Positions 46,076 to 53,923 of a stretch of DNA of 64,000 nucleotides are shown piece after piece. The position numbers and the translations under genes are program-made. Location: assembly GCA_046153355.1 (NCBI GenBank), contig JBJXEY010000322.1, positions 1 to 64,000 on the forward strand. The letters run 5' to 3'. The DNA comes from 2-02-FULL-62-17 sp046153355. GTDB lineage: Bacteria; Pseudomonadota; Gammaproteobacteria; Burkholderiales; SG8-39. The notes under the pieces are model-generated. The model searched no databases, was not told the origin of the DNA, and was given only the letters and a program-made list of their open reading frames with translations. How positions within the stretch are numbered: the stretch's first letter is position 1; the number at the start of each line of letters is the position of its first letter.

Positions 46076-46747
46076 TTACTCGAAGTAGATAAAAGAATGG
46101 TCACCGGAGTAGCCGGTTTGCCGGAACCACCACTCCCATGCCTCGGGGGAATTGAACGCCTCACAGGTAACTTGCCAATAAAGCAGGTTGGTTTTTTCGG
46201 CGTCGTTGCGGTAGGACTCCACGCAAAGGTATTTGTTTTTCTTACCAACACGCTGCATTTCCCGCAGTGCGGGGTCGAGATCGTAGTTATGCAGGTTGTG
46301 CAAAGTATTCAATGAATAGACCAAGTCAAAATGTCCATCGGGCCAGGGTAGATGCGTGGCATTGCCGATTTGCATGCGGTCCTTGACCTCCTCTTTGCCG
46401 TTCTTGATGGCGTATTCGGAGATGTCGATCCCTTGAATCTCGACCCCTGGCACCACCTTGGTCCAGTCGAACATGAGGAAACCCTTACCGCAACCCACAT
46501 CCAGTATCTTGTCGCCGGCCTTGATGCCGTAATGATCCGCCATGGCTTTGGCGACCTTTTCCCAGCGACCTTCCATGTAGCGATAACCGCCGTAATTGAT
46601 GCGCCGGTCGCCGTCCCAATAGTCAAAATCCCATTTTTTCGCCATTTCCGCGGCTTTGGCCTTGGGGAAATCGGGATCGTTGACTCTCGCCAAATAGTCG
46701 CGTTTGGTCGCCTTGTGCACAACCGACATGAAATCTATGTAAGCCAC
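46076..46747 (-). CDS. Class I SAM-dependent methyltransferase
   Basis: A 223-aa methyltransferase with motif I ILDVGCGKGFLMFDW near residue 82, QGIDISEYAI and LVYSLNTLHNLHNYD. GTG 46747 overlaps the kinase gene by 13 bp; an ATG at 46729 is an alternative. The kinase-methyltransferase overlap recalls the fused kinase/methyltransferase chain terminator WbdD, but that link is speculation. Confidence 0.82.
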   Translation of the reverse strand: MAYIDFMSVVHKATKRDYLARVNDPDFPKAKAAEMAKKWDFDYWDGDRRINYGGYRYMEGRWEKVAKAMADHYGIKAGDKILDVGCGKGFLMFDWTKVVPGVEIQGIDISEYAIKNGKEEVKDRMQIGNATHLPWPDGHFDLVYSLNTLHNLHNYDLDPALREMQRVGKKNKYLCVESYRNDAEKTNLLYWQVTCEAFNSPEAWEWWFRQTGYSGDHSFIYFE

Positions 46748-47784
46748 AATGATTGCTCTCTATTTTGCAGGGTGTTGAAAAGGGTTCTTGCCTTGTACAG
46801 CTGGCCGGCTTTGCGCTGTGTCGAATCGGCCTCGGGATCGGCAAACCGCCTTCTTGATGCCGAGGCGGGGAGAAATTCGTTGAGGATGATGCAACACCAT
46901 TTGAAGCGAAACAAGGGCTCTAAGAGACGCGCCCTAGTGCTACTCGCCTGGGGATTTTCAAACGGTGTCATCGCTACCGCAAGGAAGGATTCCAAATACT
47001 CCTTGGAAACCGGCATGCCTGGGTGGGAGAAAAAATCACCAACTGCCTTGGCAGGGTCATCCCACCCCGCATATTCAAAATCGATGAAGCACAGGCTGCC
47101 ATCAGCTCGCCGCAACGCATTGTGAAAGCCGAAGTCCGAGGGTGACAAACACCGGTTGGCAACGGGCAATAATTCTTCCGCATCCAATCCAATGTCTTTA
47201 CATGCGCCGAAAAGTCCGCGTTTTGCTGCTTGCCATAAGCTTTTCAGCTCCTGGGTAAATTCGACCGCCTCCCGATTAACGTCGCCTGCCGGTTCGATGC
47301 GATCCAATCGGCCAATTCGGCCATCGATCATCTCGACTTGCTCCGTAACACTGAAGCAAGCCTCGGAGGCCAAAGGCAAGGCTGTCGCCCGCGCCCGGCT
47401 TTGAGCGCTGTTGAGAAGAGCGAAGAACCGAGCGGCTTCCAAGACGCGTTGGGCGGTGATGTCAGCTGCAACCAGCTTCTCTCCTTCGACAAATTCATAG
47501 AGCGCAAGATGCGCCGTGGTATTGCAGGCGTAAGGGCGTGGAATGTTTTTAAGGCCGATGCGCCAAGCGTGTTCCAGGAAAGCATATTCGGCGCCAAGGC
47601 GATCTCGCGTGTCGCTGCCGTCGTGGTAGTAGTGCTTGGCGAGGAAGCGTTGGTGTTTGTTTTGCACCGCATACACGCGGTTATTGCCCCCTGCCGAAAG
47701 CGGATCGAGCTTGAAGGCGCCATCTGAGTTTCCACTGGCAACGAGCAGCGACGCGATCAAAGGTTCTAAGGCGTTTTCTGCCAT
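46735..47784 (-). CDS. APH-family phosphotransferase
   Basis: Aminoglycoside/choline-kinase-fold protein, 349 aa from ATG 47784. It has the nucleotide loop SAGGNNRVYAV near residue 30, ARF...LLNSAQS in the middle, the catalytic loop LSPSDFGFHNALRR with the base Asp and metal Asn, and the DFG-like IDFEYAGWDDP. The usual His of the HxD motif is replaced (SPSD), as in relatives from polysaccharide loci. A sugar kinase role is inferred. It overlaps the HAD gene by 19 bp. Confidence 0.82.
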   Translation of the reverse strand: MAENALEPLIASLLVASGNSDGAFKLDPLSAGGNNRVYAVQNKHQRFLAKHYYHDGSDTRDRLGAEYAFLEHAWRIGLKNIPRPYACNTTAHLALYEFVEGEKLVAADITAQRVLEAARFFALLNSAQSRARATALPLASEACFSVTEQVEMIDGRIGRLDRIEPAGDVNREAVEFTQELKSLWQAAKRGLFGACKDIGLDAEELLPVANRCLSPSDFGFHNALRRADGSLCFIDFEYAGWDDPAKAVGDFFSHPGMPVSKEYLESFLAVAMTPFENPQASSTRARLLEPLFRFKWCCIILNEFLPASASRRRFADPEADSTQRKAGQLYKARTLFNTLQNREQSLWLT

Positions 47785-48383
47785 AGCGCCATAATCCGCT
47801 TTTGTACGTCCAACCAATGGACGGCGCGAGCAAGTTTCGTCTCGCGGTGATGCTCGTCCGGGTCGAACAACATCCTCTCGGTTGACGCTGGAAACCCAGG
47901 TGCGAGGAGAATCTCGGGTAAATCATCCAGATAGAAGCTGCAGCCTTCGCTCGCGATGCGGCGAATTTTCTCTTCTTTGGTTAATTCGAAATACACATTC
48001 TCCGCCGCTAACAGCGGCCCTTTGTCATCGGCCAGGCTTTGCTCTATCCAATCGCGCGCGGCCTGATGCAGGTCGTACTTTGGCCCAAGAAACGGGTGCT
48101 TGGTTTTATGACTGACGATACAAACAGGGATTCCTTGCTCACGCGCCCACCGCAGAAATTCCTTCGCTCCGGGATAAGCTTCGGCCTCCGCCATGCGGGC
48201 GCCATAAACGGTGCCCTGCATTTGCGTCCAGATTTCTTCCTTGCCAATGCGGCGCAGGTGGTCGCGCACGCTTACCTTCGAGACCGGAGTGTCTGCGGGA
48301 ATCCAACCGCCCTCCAGAGCAACCTTGTGAAACAGGCGGTCATAGCTGACGATGGTGTTATCGAAATCAAGCCCGACACGCAT
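47766..48383 (-). CDS. HAD-superfamily phosphatase-like protein
   Basis: A 205-aa protein starting with HAD motif I (GLDFDNTIV, nucleophile Asp6), motif II SHKT near residue 95, and a late motif FYLDDLPEIL supplying acidic metal ligands. In a heptose-type pathway a HAD phosphatase removes the 7-phosphate (GmhB role), but GmhB similarity is not obvious. 16 bp after the transketolase C-subunit gene. Confidence 0.75.
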   Translation of the reverse strand: MRVGLDFDNTIVSYDRLFHKVALEGGWIPADTPVSKVSVRDHLRRIGKEEIWTQMQGTVYGARMAEAEAYPGAKEFLRWAREQGIPVCIVSHKTKHPFLGPKYDLHQAARDWIEQSLADDKGPLLAAENVYFELTKEEKIRRIASEGCSFYLDDLPEILLAPGFPASTERMLFDPDEHHRETKLARAVHWLDVQKRIMALWQKTP

Positions 48384-48399
48384 CGAATAAGGGATTTCT

Positions 48400-49329
48400 T
48401 TAGTGAGCGCGGCGTAGCGTCTCTAGGGTCTTCGCGGCTATGTTTTCAGCGGTAAGACCGAATTTGGCGCGCGCAAACTCCTGCGAGCCCACCTCGTGCA
48501 TGAACACATCCTCCGCGCCGAAAGCAATCATGCGAGCACGCGTGTTTTCCTGCGTAGCACGCCACTCGGCGATGCTGCCGCCAAGACCGGCGAGTTTGCT
48601 GTGTTCTTCGGCTACCGCGACCACCGGGAAAGCTGCGAACACTTCAGCGAGCCGCGCCGTATCCAAAGGTTTGATGGTGTGAAAACTCTCCACCCGCGCC
48701 GATACGCCTTCGCGCGCGAGGATATCGGCCGCAGCCAGTGTCACCGCCACAATGTTGCCGGTGCCGATCAAACACACATCGCTGCCCTGCCGAAGCGTGA
48801 TGCTTTTGCCGAATTTAAATTCGGGGGGCGTCTTATGAAGTATCGGCTCGCCCTTTTTGCCGATGCGCATATAAACGGGGCCATTCTGCGCAAGCGCCGC
48901 CCGCAGCCCCAAGCGCAATTCCACTTCATCGCAGGGGGCGAATACCGTCATTCCTGGCAGGGTTCGAAGAATGGCCAAGTCTTCCAGCGAATGATGAGTG
49001 GGCCCAAGCTCCGCATAGGAAAGGCCCGCGCCCGTGCCCACAATGGTCACCGGCGCGTTGTGATAGCAGGCATCAACTCTGATCTGCTCCAGGCATCGCG
49101 TGGTGGTAAAAGGGGTGATGGTGTAGATGACCGGCCGTAGACCAGAGAGCGCCATGCCCGAGGCCACGCTCATCATATTGGCTTCGGCCACGCCACAATT
49201 GAAAAAACGCCCCTCCGCCTGCGCCTTGAATTTGTCAAAAAGCTTATTGCCTATATCACCGGAGAGCAACACGACCCGCTTATCTTCCTTGCCCAGCTTG
49301 GTGATTTCATCGGCGAACGCATTTCTCAT
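48400..49329 (-). CDS. Transketolase, C-terminal subunit
   Basis: 309-aa second half of a split transketolase: pyrimidine-binding domain (VVLLSGDIGNKLF, FNCGVAEANMMSVASGMAL with the catalytic Glu, GAGLSYAELGPTHHSLED) and transketolase C-domain (VCLIGTGNIVAVTLAAADIL). Works with the preceding gene, with which it overlaps by 4 bp. A dedicated transketolase inside a glycan operon suggests transfer of a two-carbon ketol unit to build or trim a sugar chain. Confidence 0.92.
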   Translation of the reverse strand: MRNAFADEITKLGKEDKRVVLLSGDIGNKLFDKFKAQAEGRFFNCGVAEANMMSVASGMALSGLRPVIYTITPFTTTRCLEQIRVDACYHNAPVTIVGTGAGLSYAELGPTHHSLEDLAILRTLPGMTVFAPCDEVELRLGLRAALAQNGPVYMRIGKKGEPILHKTPPEFKFGKSITLRQGSDVCLIGTGNIVAVTLAAADILAREGVSARVESFHTIKPLDTARLAEVFAAFPVVAVAEEHSKLAGLGGSIAEWRATQENTRARMIAFGAEDVFMHEVGSQEFARAKFGLTAENIAAKTLETLRRAH

Positions 49330-50168
49330 GCTTCGACTCCCAGTTCCTTTTTCGCAGCAAGCACCTCATCGGCGGTGGGAATGCGGTAATGCCAATTGTT
49401 ATCGTCTTCCATAAACGACGCGCCACGGCCTTTCACCGTATGCGCAACAATCGCCAGGGGCTTGCCGCTGCCATCGGGCACCTTGGACATCAACTGCACC
49501 AGCGTCTCCATATCATGGCCATCGGCCTCCACCGCGTTCCAGCCGAACGCGCGCCATTTATTGGCCAGACTATCCACGCCGATGATTTCCTCGCTGCGGC
49601 CGGTGGCCTGCCATTTATTGAAGTCCACAATGACGCACAGCCGCTCCACTTTGTTTGCCGCGGCCATCATGGCCGATTCCCAAATCGAGCCTTCATTGCA
49701 TTCGCCATCGGAAACCAGGGCAAATACGTTGTAGTCAAGCCCTTGGATGCGCCCTGCCAGCGCCATCCCGAGGCCCATGGGCATGCCATGGCCCAGCGAA
49801 CCGGTGGCCGCCTCAATACCCGGAAGATGCTCAGGCGTGGGCGGATGTTCGGCAAAAACGCCGCCATCCTCGCCATAGGTCTTCAAATCGTCAACCGGAT
49901 AAAACCCGCGCCGCGCCAGAATCTGGAATAACGCCGGCGCGCCGTGACCTTTGGAAAGAATGAATCGGTCGCGCGTCGCCGCGCGCGCATCCGAAGTATC
50001 CAAGCGCAGCACATGAAAATACGCCGCCACCAGAATATCGACGCAAGACAAACACGAACCCAGATGCGGGGTTTGCGTCTTGTGCGAATTCTCAATGATG
50101 CGCGCGCGTATTTGCCGCGCTATGGTCTTGAGTTCAGGGACGGGAAGTTTGCTGGCGTGAATGGGCAT
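49326..50168 (-). CDS. Transketolase, N-terminal subunit
   Basis: 280-aa first half of a split transketolase carrying the diphosphate-binding part of the TPP site (SDGECNEGSIWES near residue 155, then VIVDFN), ILSKGHGAPALF near 70 and GSLGHGMPMG near 125. With the C-subunit it forms one enzyme of about 590 aa. Full-length housekeeping transketolase should be elsewhere. Confidence 0.92.
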   Translation of the reverse strand: MPIHASKLPVPELKTIARQIRARIIENSHKTQTPHLGSCLSCVDILVAAYFHVLRLDTSDARAATRDRFILSKGHGAPALFQILARRGFYPVDDLKTYGEDGGVFAEHPPTPEHLPGIEAATGSLGHGMPMGLGMALAGRIQGLDYNVFALVSDGECNEGSIWESAMMAAANKVERLCVIVDFNKWQATGRSEEIIGVDSLANKWRAFGWNAVEADGHDMETLVQLMSKVPDGSGKPLAIVAHTVKGRGASFMEDDNNWHYRIPTADEVLAAKKELGVEA

Positions 50169-50171
50169 AGG

Positions 50172-51164
50172 TCAGGGTTTATGTGCGTAATCGAAGGGTT
50201 GCTTTTTGAGTTCTTCCAGATTGGACTTGACCCAGGCGATGCAGTCGTCAAGCCCGGCGTCGAGGCTAATCGAATCCTTCCATCCCAAACTGTCGCGCAG
50301 TTTCGCGCTATCGAGCAAGTAAGCTGCGTCTTTACCCAGGCGCTCGCCGATGACTTCGACGTGCTGCTCAAAAGGCGCGTCCAGTTTTTTACAAATGCGT
50401 TCCACCAACTCGCGAACCGTGACAATTTCCGGCGTTGAGATGTGATAGGTCTCGCCAATGGGCGCCTGCGTTGCGATGCGCCAGGTGGCATCCGAGACAT
50501 CCTGCATATGGATGAAAGAGCGCCGCGAGTGGCCGCCGCCGTGCAACTGCAACTTCTTGCCGAGCAATATAAAAAGAATGGTTCGCGGAATGATGCGATA
50601 CAACTGCTGACCCGGACCATAGACGTTGGCGGCACGGGTAAATACCACCGGAAATTTGTAGGCCTCGAAAAAAGTCTTCAAGCTCATGTCGCTCGCGGCG
50701 CGCGACACCGCGTAGGGCGTGCTTGGGTTGAACGGGGTGTTTTCTTTGATGAAGCCATCGGTGCTGCCATAGACTTCTGGCGTGGTGACATGCACGTAGC
50801 GCTCCAGAAAATCCAACTGACGCAAACGGTCATGCAGGCGCACCGCAGAGACCACATTGGTCATCATCCAGTGATCCGGGTGTTCCCAGCTTTGCGCCAC
50901 CATGCTCTGCGCGGCAAAGTTGACTACGCGTGACGGGCGCTCGCGACGCAGCAGACTGGTTAGCGCATCCAGGTCAGAATTAAGGTCGATCCGATGGAAT
51001 TGGAAACCCGCGTCTTTTCCGCCCCAACGATAGGGAAGGAATGATCGATGCGCTTCCTCTGACCGGCTGGTGCCGATGACCTCAACGCCCTGATCCAACA
51101 AATAAGAAGCAAAGCTCGCTCCGGAAAAGGAGTTGCTGCCAATGATTAAAACTTTGTCGGCCAA
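50172..51164 (-). CDS. GDP-mannose 4,6-dehydratase-like SDR
   Basis: Extended SDR of 330 aa. It has the nucleotide loop IIGSNSFSGASFASYLL, NFAAQSMVAQSW (typical of GMD-like proteins), TTPEVYG in place of TDEVYG, and YAVSR where YxxxK is expected, so both catalytic motifs deviate. Likely an epimerase or dehydratase of a nucleotide sugar, but activity is uncertain. TTG start with GGAAGG upstream; 3 bp from the genes on each side. Confidence 0.8.
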   Translation of the reverse strand: MADKVLIIGSNSFSGASFASYLLDQGVEVIGTSRSEEAHRSFLPYRWGGKDAGFQFHRIDLNSDLDALTSLLRRERPSRVVNFAAQSMVAQSWEHPDHWMMTNVVSAVRLHDRLRQLDFLERYVHVTTPEVYGSTDGFIKENTPFNPSTPYAVSRAASDMSLKTFFEAYKFPVVFTRAANVYGPGQQLYRIIPRTILFILLGKKLQLHGGGHSRRSFIHMQDVSDATWRIATQAPIGETYHISTPEIVTVRELVERICKKLDAPFEQHVEVIGERLGKDAAYLLDSAKLRDSLGWKDSISLDAGLDDCIAWVKSNLEELKKQPFDYAHKP

Positions 51165-51167
51165 GAT

Positions 51168-51761
51168 TTAACCCTTCCGCGGTCGATTTGCGTACAACCA
51201 TTGCATGATCATGTGGCCCACGACAAGCTGCATGTCCTCCGCTATCTGCATGTCCTCCACGGGAAAATGGATGGCAACATCGGCCAGCGATTTTGCTTTT
51301 CCCCCGGTGTATCCTAATATTGCATAGGATTCGACGCCTTTGCTTCGTGCTACTTCGAGTACTCGCAATATATTTGGCGAATTGCCGCTACCGGACAACA
51401 CCACCAACAGATCGCCGGCATTGGCCAGTACCGCCAACTGCTGCGCGTAAATCTGTTCGTAGCCAATGTCATTGGCAAGACAAGTCAATACCGCGGGATT
51501 GCTGGATAAGGCCTGGACCTTCATGCCCAAGCCGTCTTCCTTGGCAATGCCATACAAAAAATCATTGGCTAGATGTATGGCGTTGCCCGCGCTGCCACCG
51601 TTGCCGCACCAATAAACGGTTTGCCCCTGGTGCCAACAGCGTTGCATTGCCTGCGCCAATTGGCCCACGCCGGTCCAATCCGAGTCGGCCAAAACCTTTT
51701 GCAATCGCCGCGAATAATCAGCAAACGACGCCAGATCCCCGGCGGGACGCGGATCATTCAC
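51168..51761 (-). CDS. GmhA-like SIS-domain sugar isomerase
   Basis: 197-aa SIS protein related to sedoheptulose-7-phosphate isomerase. It has WCGNGGSAGNAIHLANDFL near residue 50, LANDIGYEQIYAQQL near 95, LSGSGNSPNI for phosphate binding and EDMQLVVGH at the end. The Glu of E. coli GmhA (AEEL) is Asp here (ANDF). Likely acts on a ketose-7-phosphate or related higher sugar, which fits the adjacent transketolase. GTG start overlapping the upstream stop by 4 bp. Confidence 0.85.
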   Translation of the reverse strand: MNDPRPAGDLASFADYSRRLQKVLADSDWTGVGQLAQAMQRCWHQGQTVYWCGNGGSAGNAIHLANDFLYGIAKEDGLGMKVQALSSNPAVLTCLANDIGYEQIYAQQLAVLANAGDLLVVLSGSGNSPNILRVLEVARSKGVESYAILGYTGGKAKSLADVAIHFPVEDMQIAEDMQLVVGHMIMQWLYANRPRKG

Positions 51762-52696
51762 TTAGCAACCCCACGCTGCATCCACTTCAGATTGTGGAAG
51801 CGGTCTTCGTCCTTCAGTTCGCCACTGCGGTATTTATGCGCCACTTCCCGAATCGCGTCATCCACGGTTTTCTTGGGGCGAAACCCGGTTTTAAGCAGTT
51901 TGTCGGAATTGACGCGATAGGAGCGTGGATCATTGGATTCCTTGACCACAATCTTCGCCGGCGCATGTTCGGTGACGCGCCGGGCAATGTCCATGATCGA
52001 GATGTTCTCGAAACCAGCGTTGTACACCCCGGTGTGTTCCGGATGATCGAGAAAAAACATGTAGAGATCGGTGATGTCGTCAATGTGAATGTTGGGACGC
52101 GTCTGGTCGCCGCCCAACACCGTGATCTCTTCCTTGGTCAGCGCCTGCATGGTCAACATATTGACCGCGACATCCAGGCGCATGCGCGGTGAGTAACCAC
52201 ACACCGTGGCGGGACGAACAATCTGCACCGCCATCTTGTCCGAATAGCTTAGCAACACCCGCTCGGCCACCATTTTCGTTTTGTTGTATTCGGAAATCGG
52301 TTTGAGTTCGAGATCCTCGGTCACCTGCGGTTCGCTTTTTACGCCGTAGACACTGCCAGAGGAGGCGTAGACGAAACGGGAAATCCCCTTGCGCACCGCC
52401 TTATCCGCCAATTGCATGGTGGCAAGGCAACTAATTTCCCAGGTCAGTTTGGGGTCCAGATCGCCGCACGGGTCGTTCGCCACTGACGACAAATGAACAA
52501 TAGCGTCCATGCCATCCATATTGATGGCGTCGATGTCGCGCACGTCCTGCTGCAAAACGGTGAGCTTGGGATGATTTGGCAAAAAGTTGCCAAACCACAT
52601 AATGTCCAGCGCAACCACTTCGTGGCCTGCGGCCAACAATTTCGGGACCAAAACAGTACCTTTGTACCCGCAGGCTCCGGTAACTAATAAACGCAT
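51758..52696 (-). CDS. NAD-dependent epimerase/dehydratase
   Basis: Extended SDR of 312 aa with TGACGYKGTVLVPKLL at the N-terminus, HLSSVANDP, SSGSVYG and YNKTK as Ser/Tyr/Lys triad, and RPATVCGYSPRMR. First gene of the 14-gene operon running to 40170. Probably epimerises or oxidises a nucleotide-linked sugar; the exact reaction cannot be told. Confidence 0.85.
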   Translation of the reverse strand: MRLLVTGACGYKGTVLVPKLLAAGHEVVALDIMWFGNFLPNHPKLTVLQQDVRDIDAINMDGMDAIVHLSSVANDPCGDLDPKLTWEISCLATMQLADKAVRKGISRFVYASSGSVYGVKSEPQVTEDLELKPISEYNKTKMVAERVLLSYSDKMAVQIVRPATVCGYSPRMRLDVAVNMLTMQALTKEEITVLGGDQTRPNIHIDDITDLYMFFLDHPEHTGVYNAGFENISIMDIARRVTEHAPAKIVVKESNDPRSYRVNSDKLLKTGFRPKKTVDDAIREVAHKYRSGELKDEDRFHNLKWMQRGVAK

Positions 52697-52921
52697 ATTG
52701 AAATCACCAAATCATGAGGAAATTGGAAAGGAGACGAGAAAAACCCGCAAAAATCGTGAAATCTCCGTTCGGGAGCCCAAATTATAGTTGATCCCGACTA
52801 AGGGATTTATCGAAAACGCCTTTTTCCCCAACAGGTTGAATGACGCTGTCGTGCTTGGTCGCCCGCTCCACGGGGCAACGGCGCGATTGGCACGGCTAAA
52901 GCAAAGTGCTCGTCACGCCTA
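52697..52921 (-). promoter_or_regulatory. Leader of the 14-gene operon with a perfect -10 box
   Basis: 225 bp without a gene. On the minus strand TATAAT lies at 52786-52781, about 85 bp before the first start codon; a -35 box is not clear. An inverted repeat ATCCC-N6-GGGAT (52791-52806) sits next to it and could be an operator. No JUMPstart/ops element was seen. Confidence 0.4.
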
Positions 52922-53800
52922 TCAATTGACCGAAATCCGTTGGGGATATTTTCCGCGGAGGTAGTCAGCCAACGCATCCTTCCATGGCCGCATCGCTACG
53001 CCCAAGGCGCGCGCCTTGTTGTTACCCAATACCGAATAAAGCGGTCGGCGCATGCCGCCGGTGATGCCACCAAGATCCACCGGCACAACCTCGGCCGCGG
53101 GATTGGCGTATTTCACGATTTCCAGCGTGAATTCATACCAGGAACAAGAACCTTCATTGACGAGGTGGTAGATCCCAGCGGAAAAACTCTTATGCGCGAT
53201 CAAAGAAAAAACCGCCTTGCTCAAATCATCCGTGGAAGTGGGTGCGATGATCTGTTCACTCGCCATTTGAATGCGTTTCCCCGCAAGCGCGTCGGCGATG
53301 CGTCCATCGACAAAGTTTCCGCCTTTGGACTTCGCCCCGGACCGGCCATAAAGCCCACAGGTTCTAATTATTGTCGCGCGCGCAGGCGACACCGATAGGA
53401 CCGCGAACTCCCCCGCCAATCGCGATATGCCATAGGTCTGCAAGGGGCAGGGGGTATCCGTTTCCGACCATGGGGTATTGCGCTCTCCGCCAAAAACCAT
53501 GTCGGTACTAAAAGTAACCAAACGAATTGCGCGACTCTCGCAGCACCGCGCCAAGTCGCGCATCGCGGTGTGGTTGATAGCAAACGCCTCTGCAGGGTCC
53601 GTCTCACATTTGGGGACATTGTGAAACGCCGCGCAGTTAATCACCAGGTTCGGATTGAGGTCGGCCAAGACGCCGGCGAAATCCTGGGGACGTGACAGAT
53701 CCAATACGTCGCGCGCAGGGGCAACGATGTCGTGACCGGGATTGTTGCGAACCAGGTCGCCTCCCAGTTGCCCGGTCGCGCCAATGAGCAAAATTTTCAT
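52922..53800 (-). CDS. rfbD: dTDP-4-dehydrorhamnose reductase-like protein
   Basis: Last step of dTDP-L-rhamnose synthesis by family. 292-aa RmlD-like SDR with LLIGATGQLGGDLV, NCAAFHNVPKCETDP, STDMVFGG (usually STDYVFDG) and YGISRLAGE, where the catalytic Lys of YxxxK is Arg. It is the best rfbD candidate for the rfbBAC set 25 kb away, but the two substitutions make a related reductase equally thinkable. Stands alone on the minus strand, divergent from the GT2 gene. Confidence 0.78.
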   Translation of the reverse strand: MKILLIGATGQLGGDLVRNNPGHDIVAPARDVLDLSRPQDFAGVLADLNPNLVINCAAFHNVPKCETDPAEAFAINHTAMRDLARCCESRAIRLVTFSTDMVFGGERNTPWSETDTPCPLQTYGISRLAGEFAVLSVSPARATIIRTCGLYGRSGAKSKGGNFVDGRIADALAGKRIQMASEQIIAPTSTDDLSKAVFSLIAHKSFSAGIYHLVNEGSCSWYEFTLEIVKYANPAAEVVPVDLGGITGGMRRPLYSVLGNNKARALGVAMRPWKDALADYLRGKYPQRISVN

Positions 53801-53923
53801 CGCCTACCTGCCCCGCTTTGTCCTTGGTTTGCGCGTCGAGGCTAAAATGCACCCATATCGCCGCGTGAAAAAAATGATATCTATTGCAATCCGCACTTGG
53901 CGCCAAAAGGTTGCTCGACACCA

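Noticed and set aside
46352..47125. 257-codon plus-strand frame across the kinase and methyltransferase genes
   Set aside because: Antisense to two genes with clear catalytic motifs; its own product shows none.
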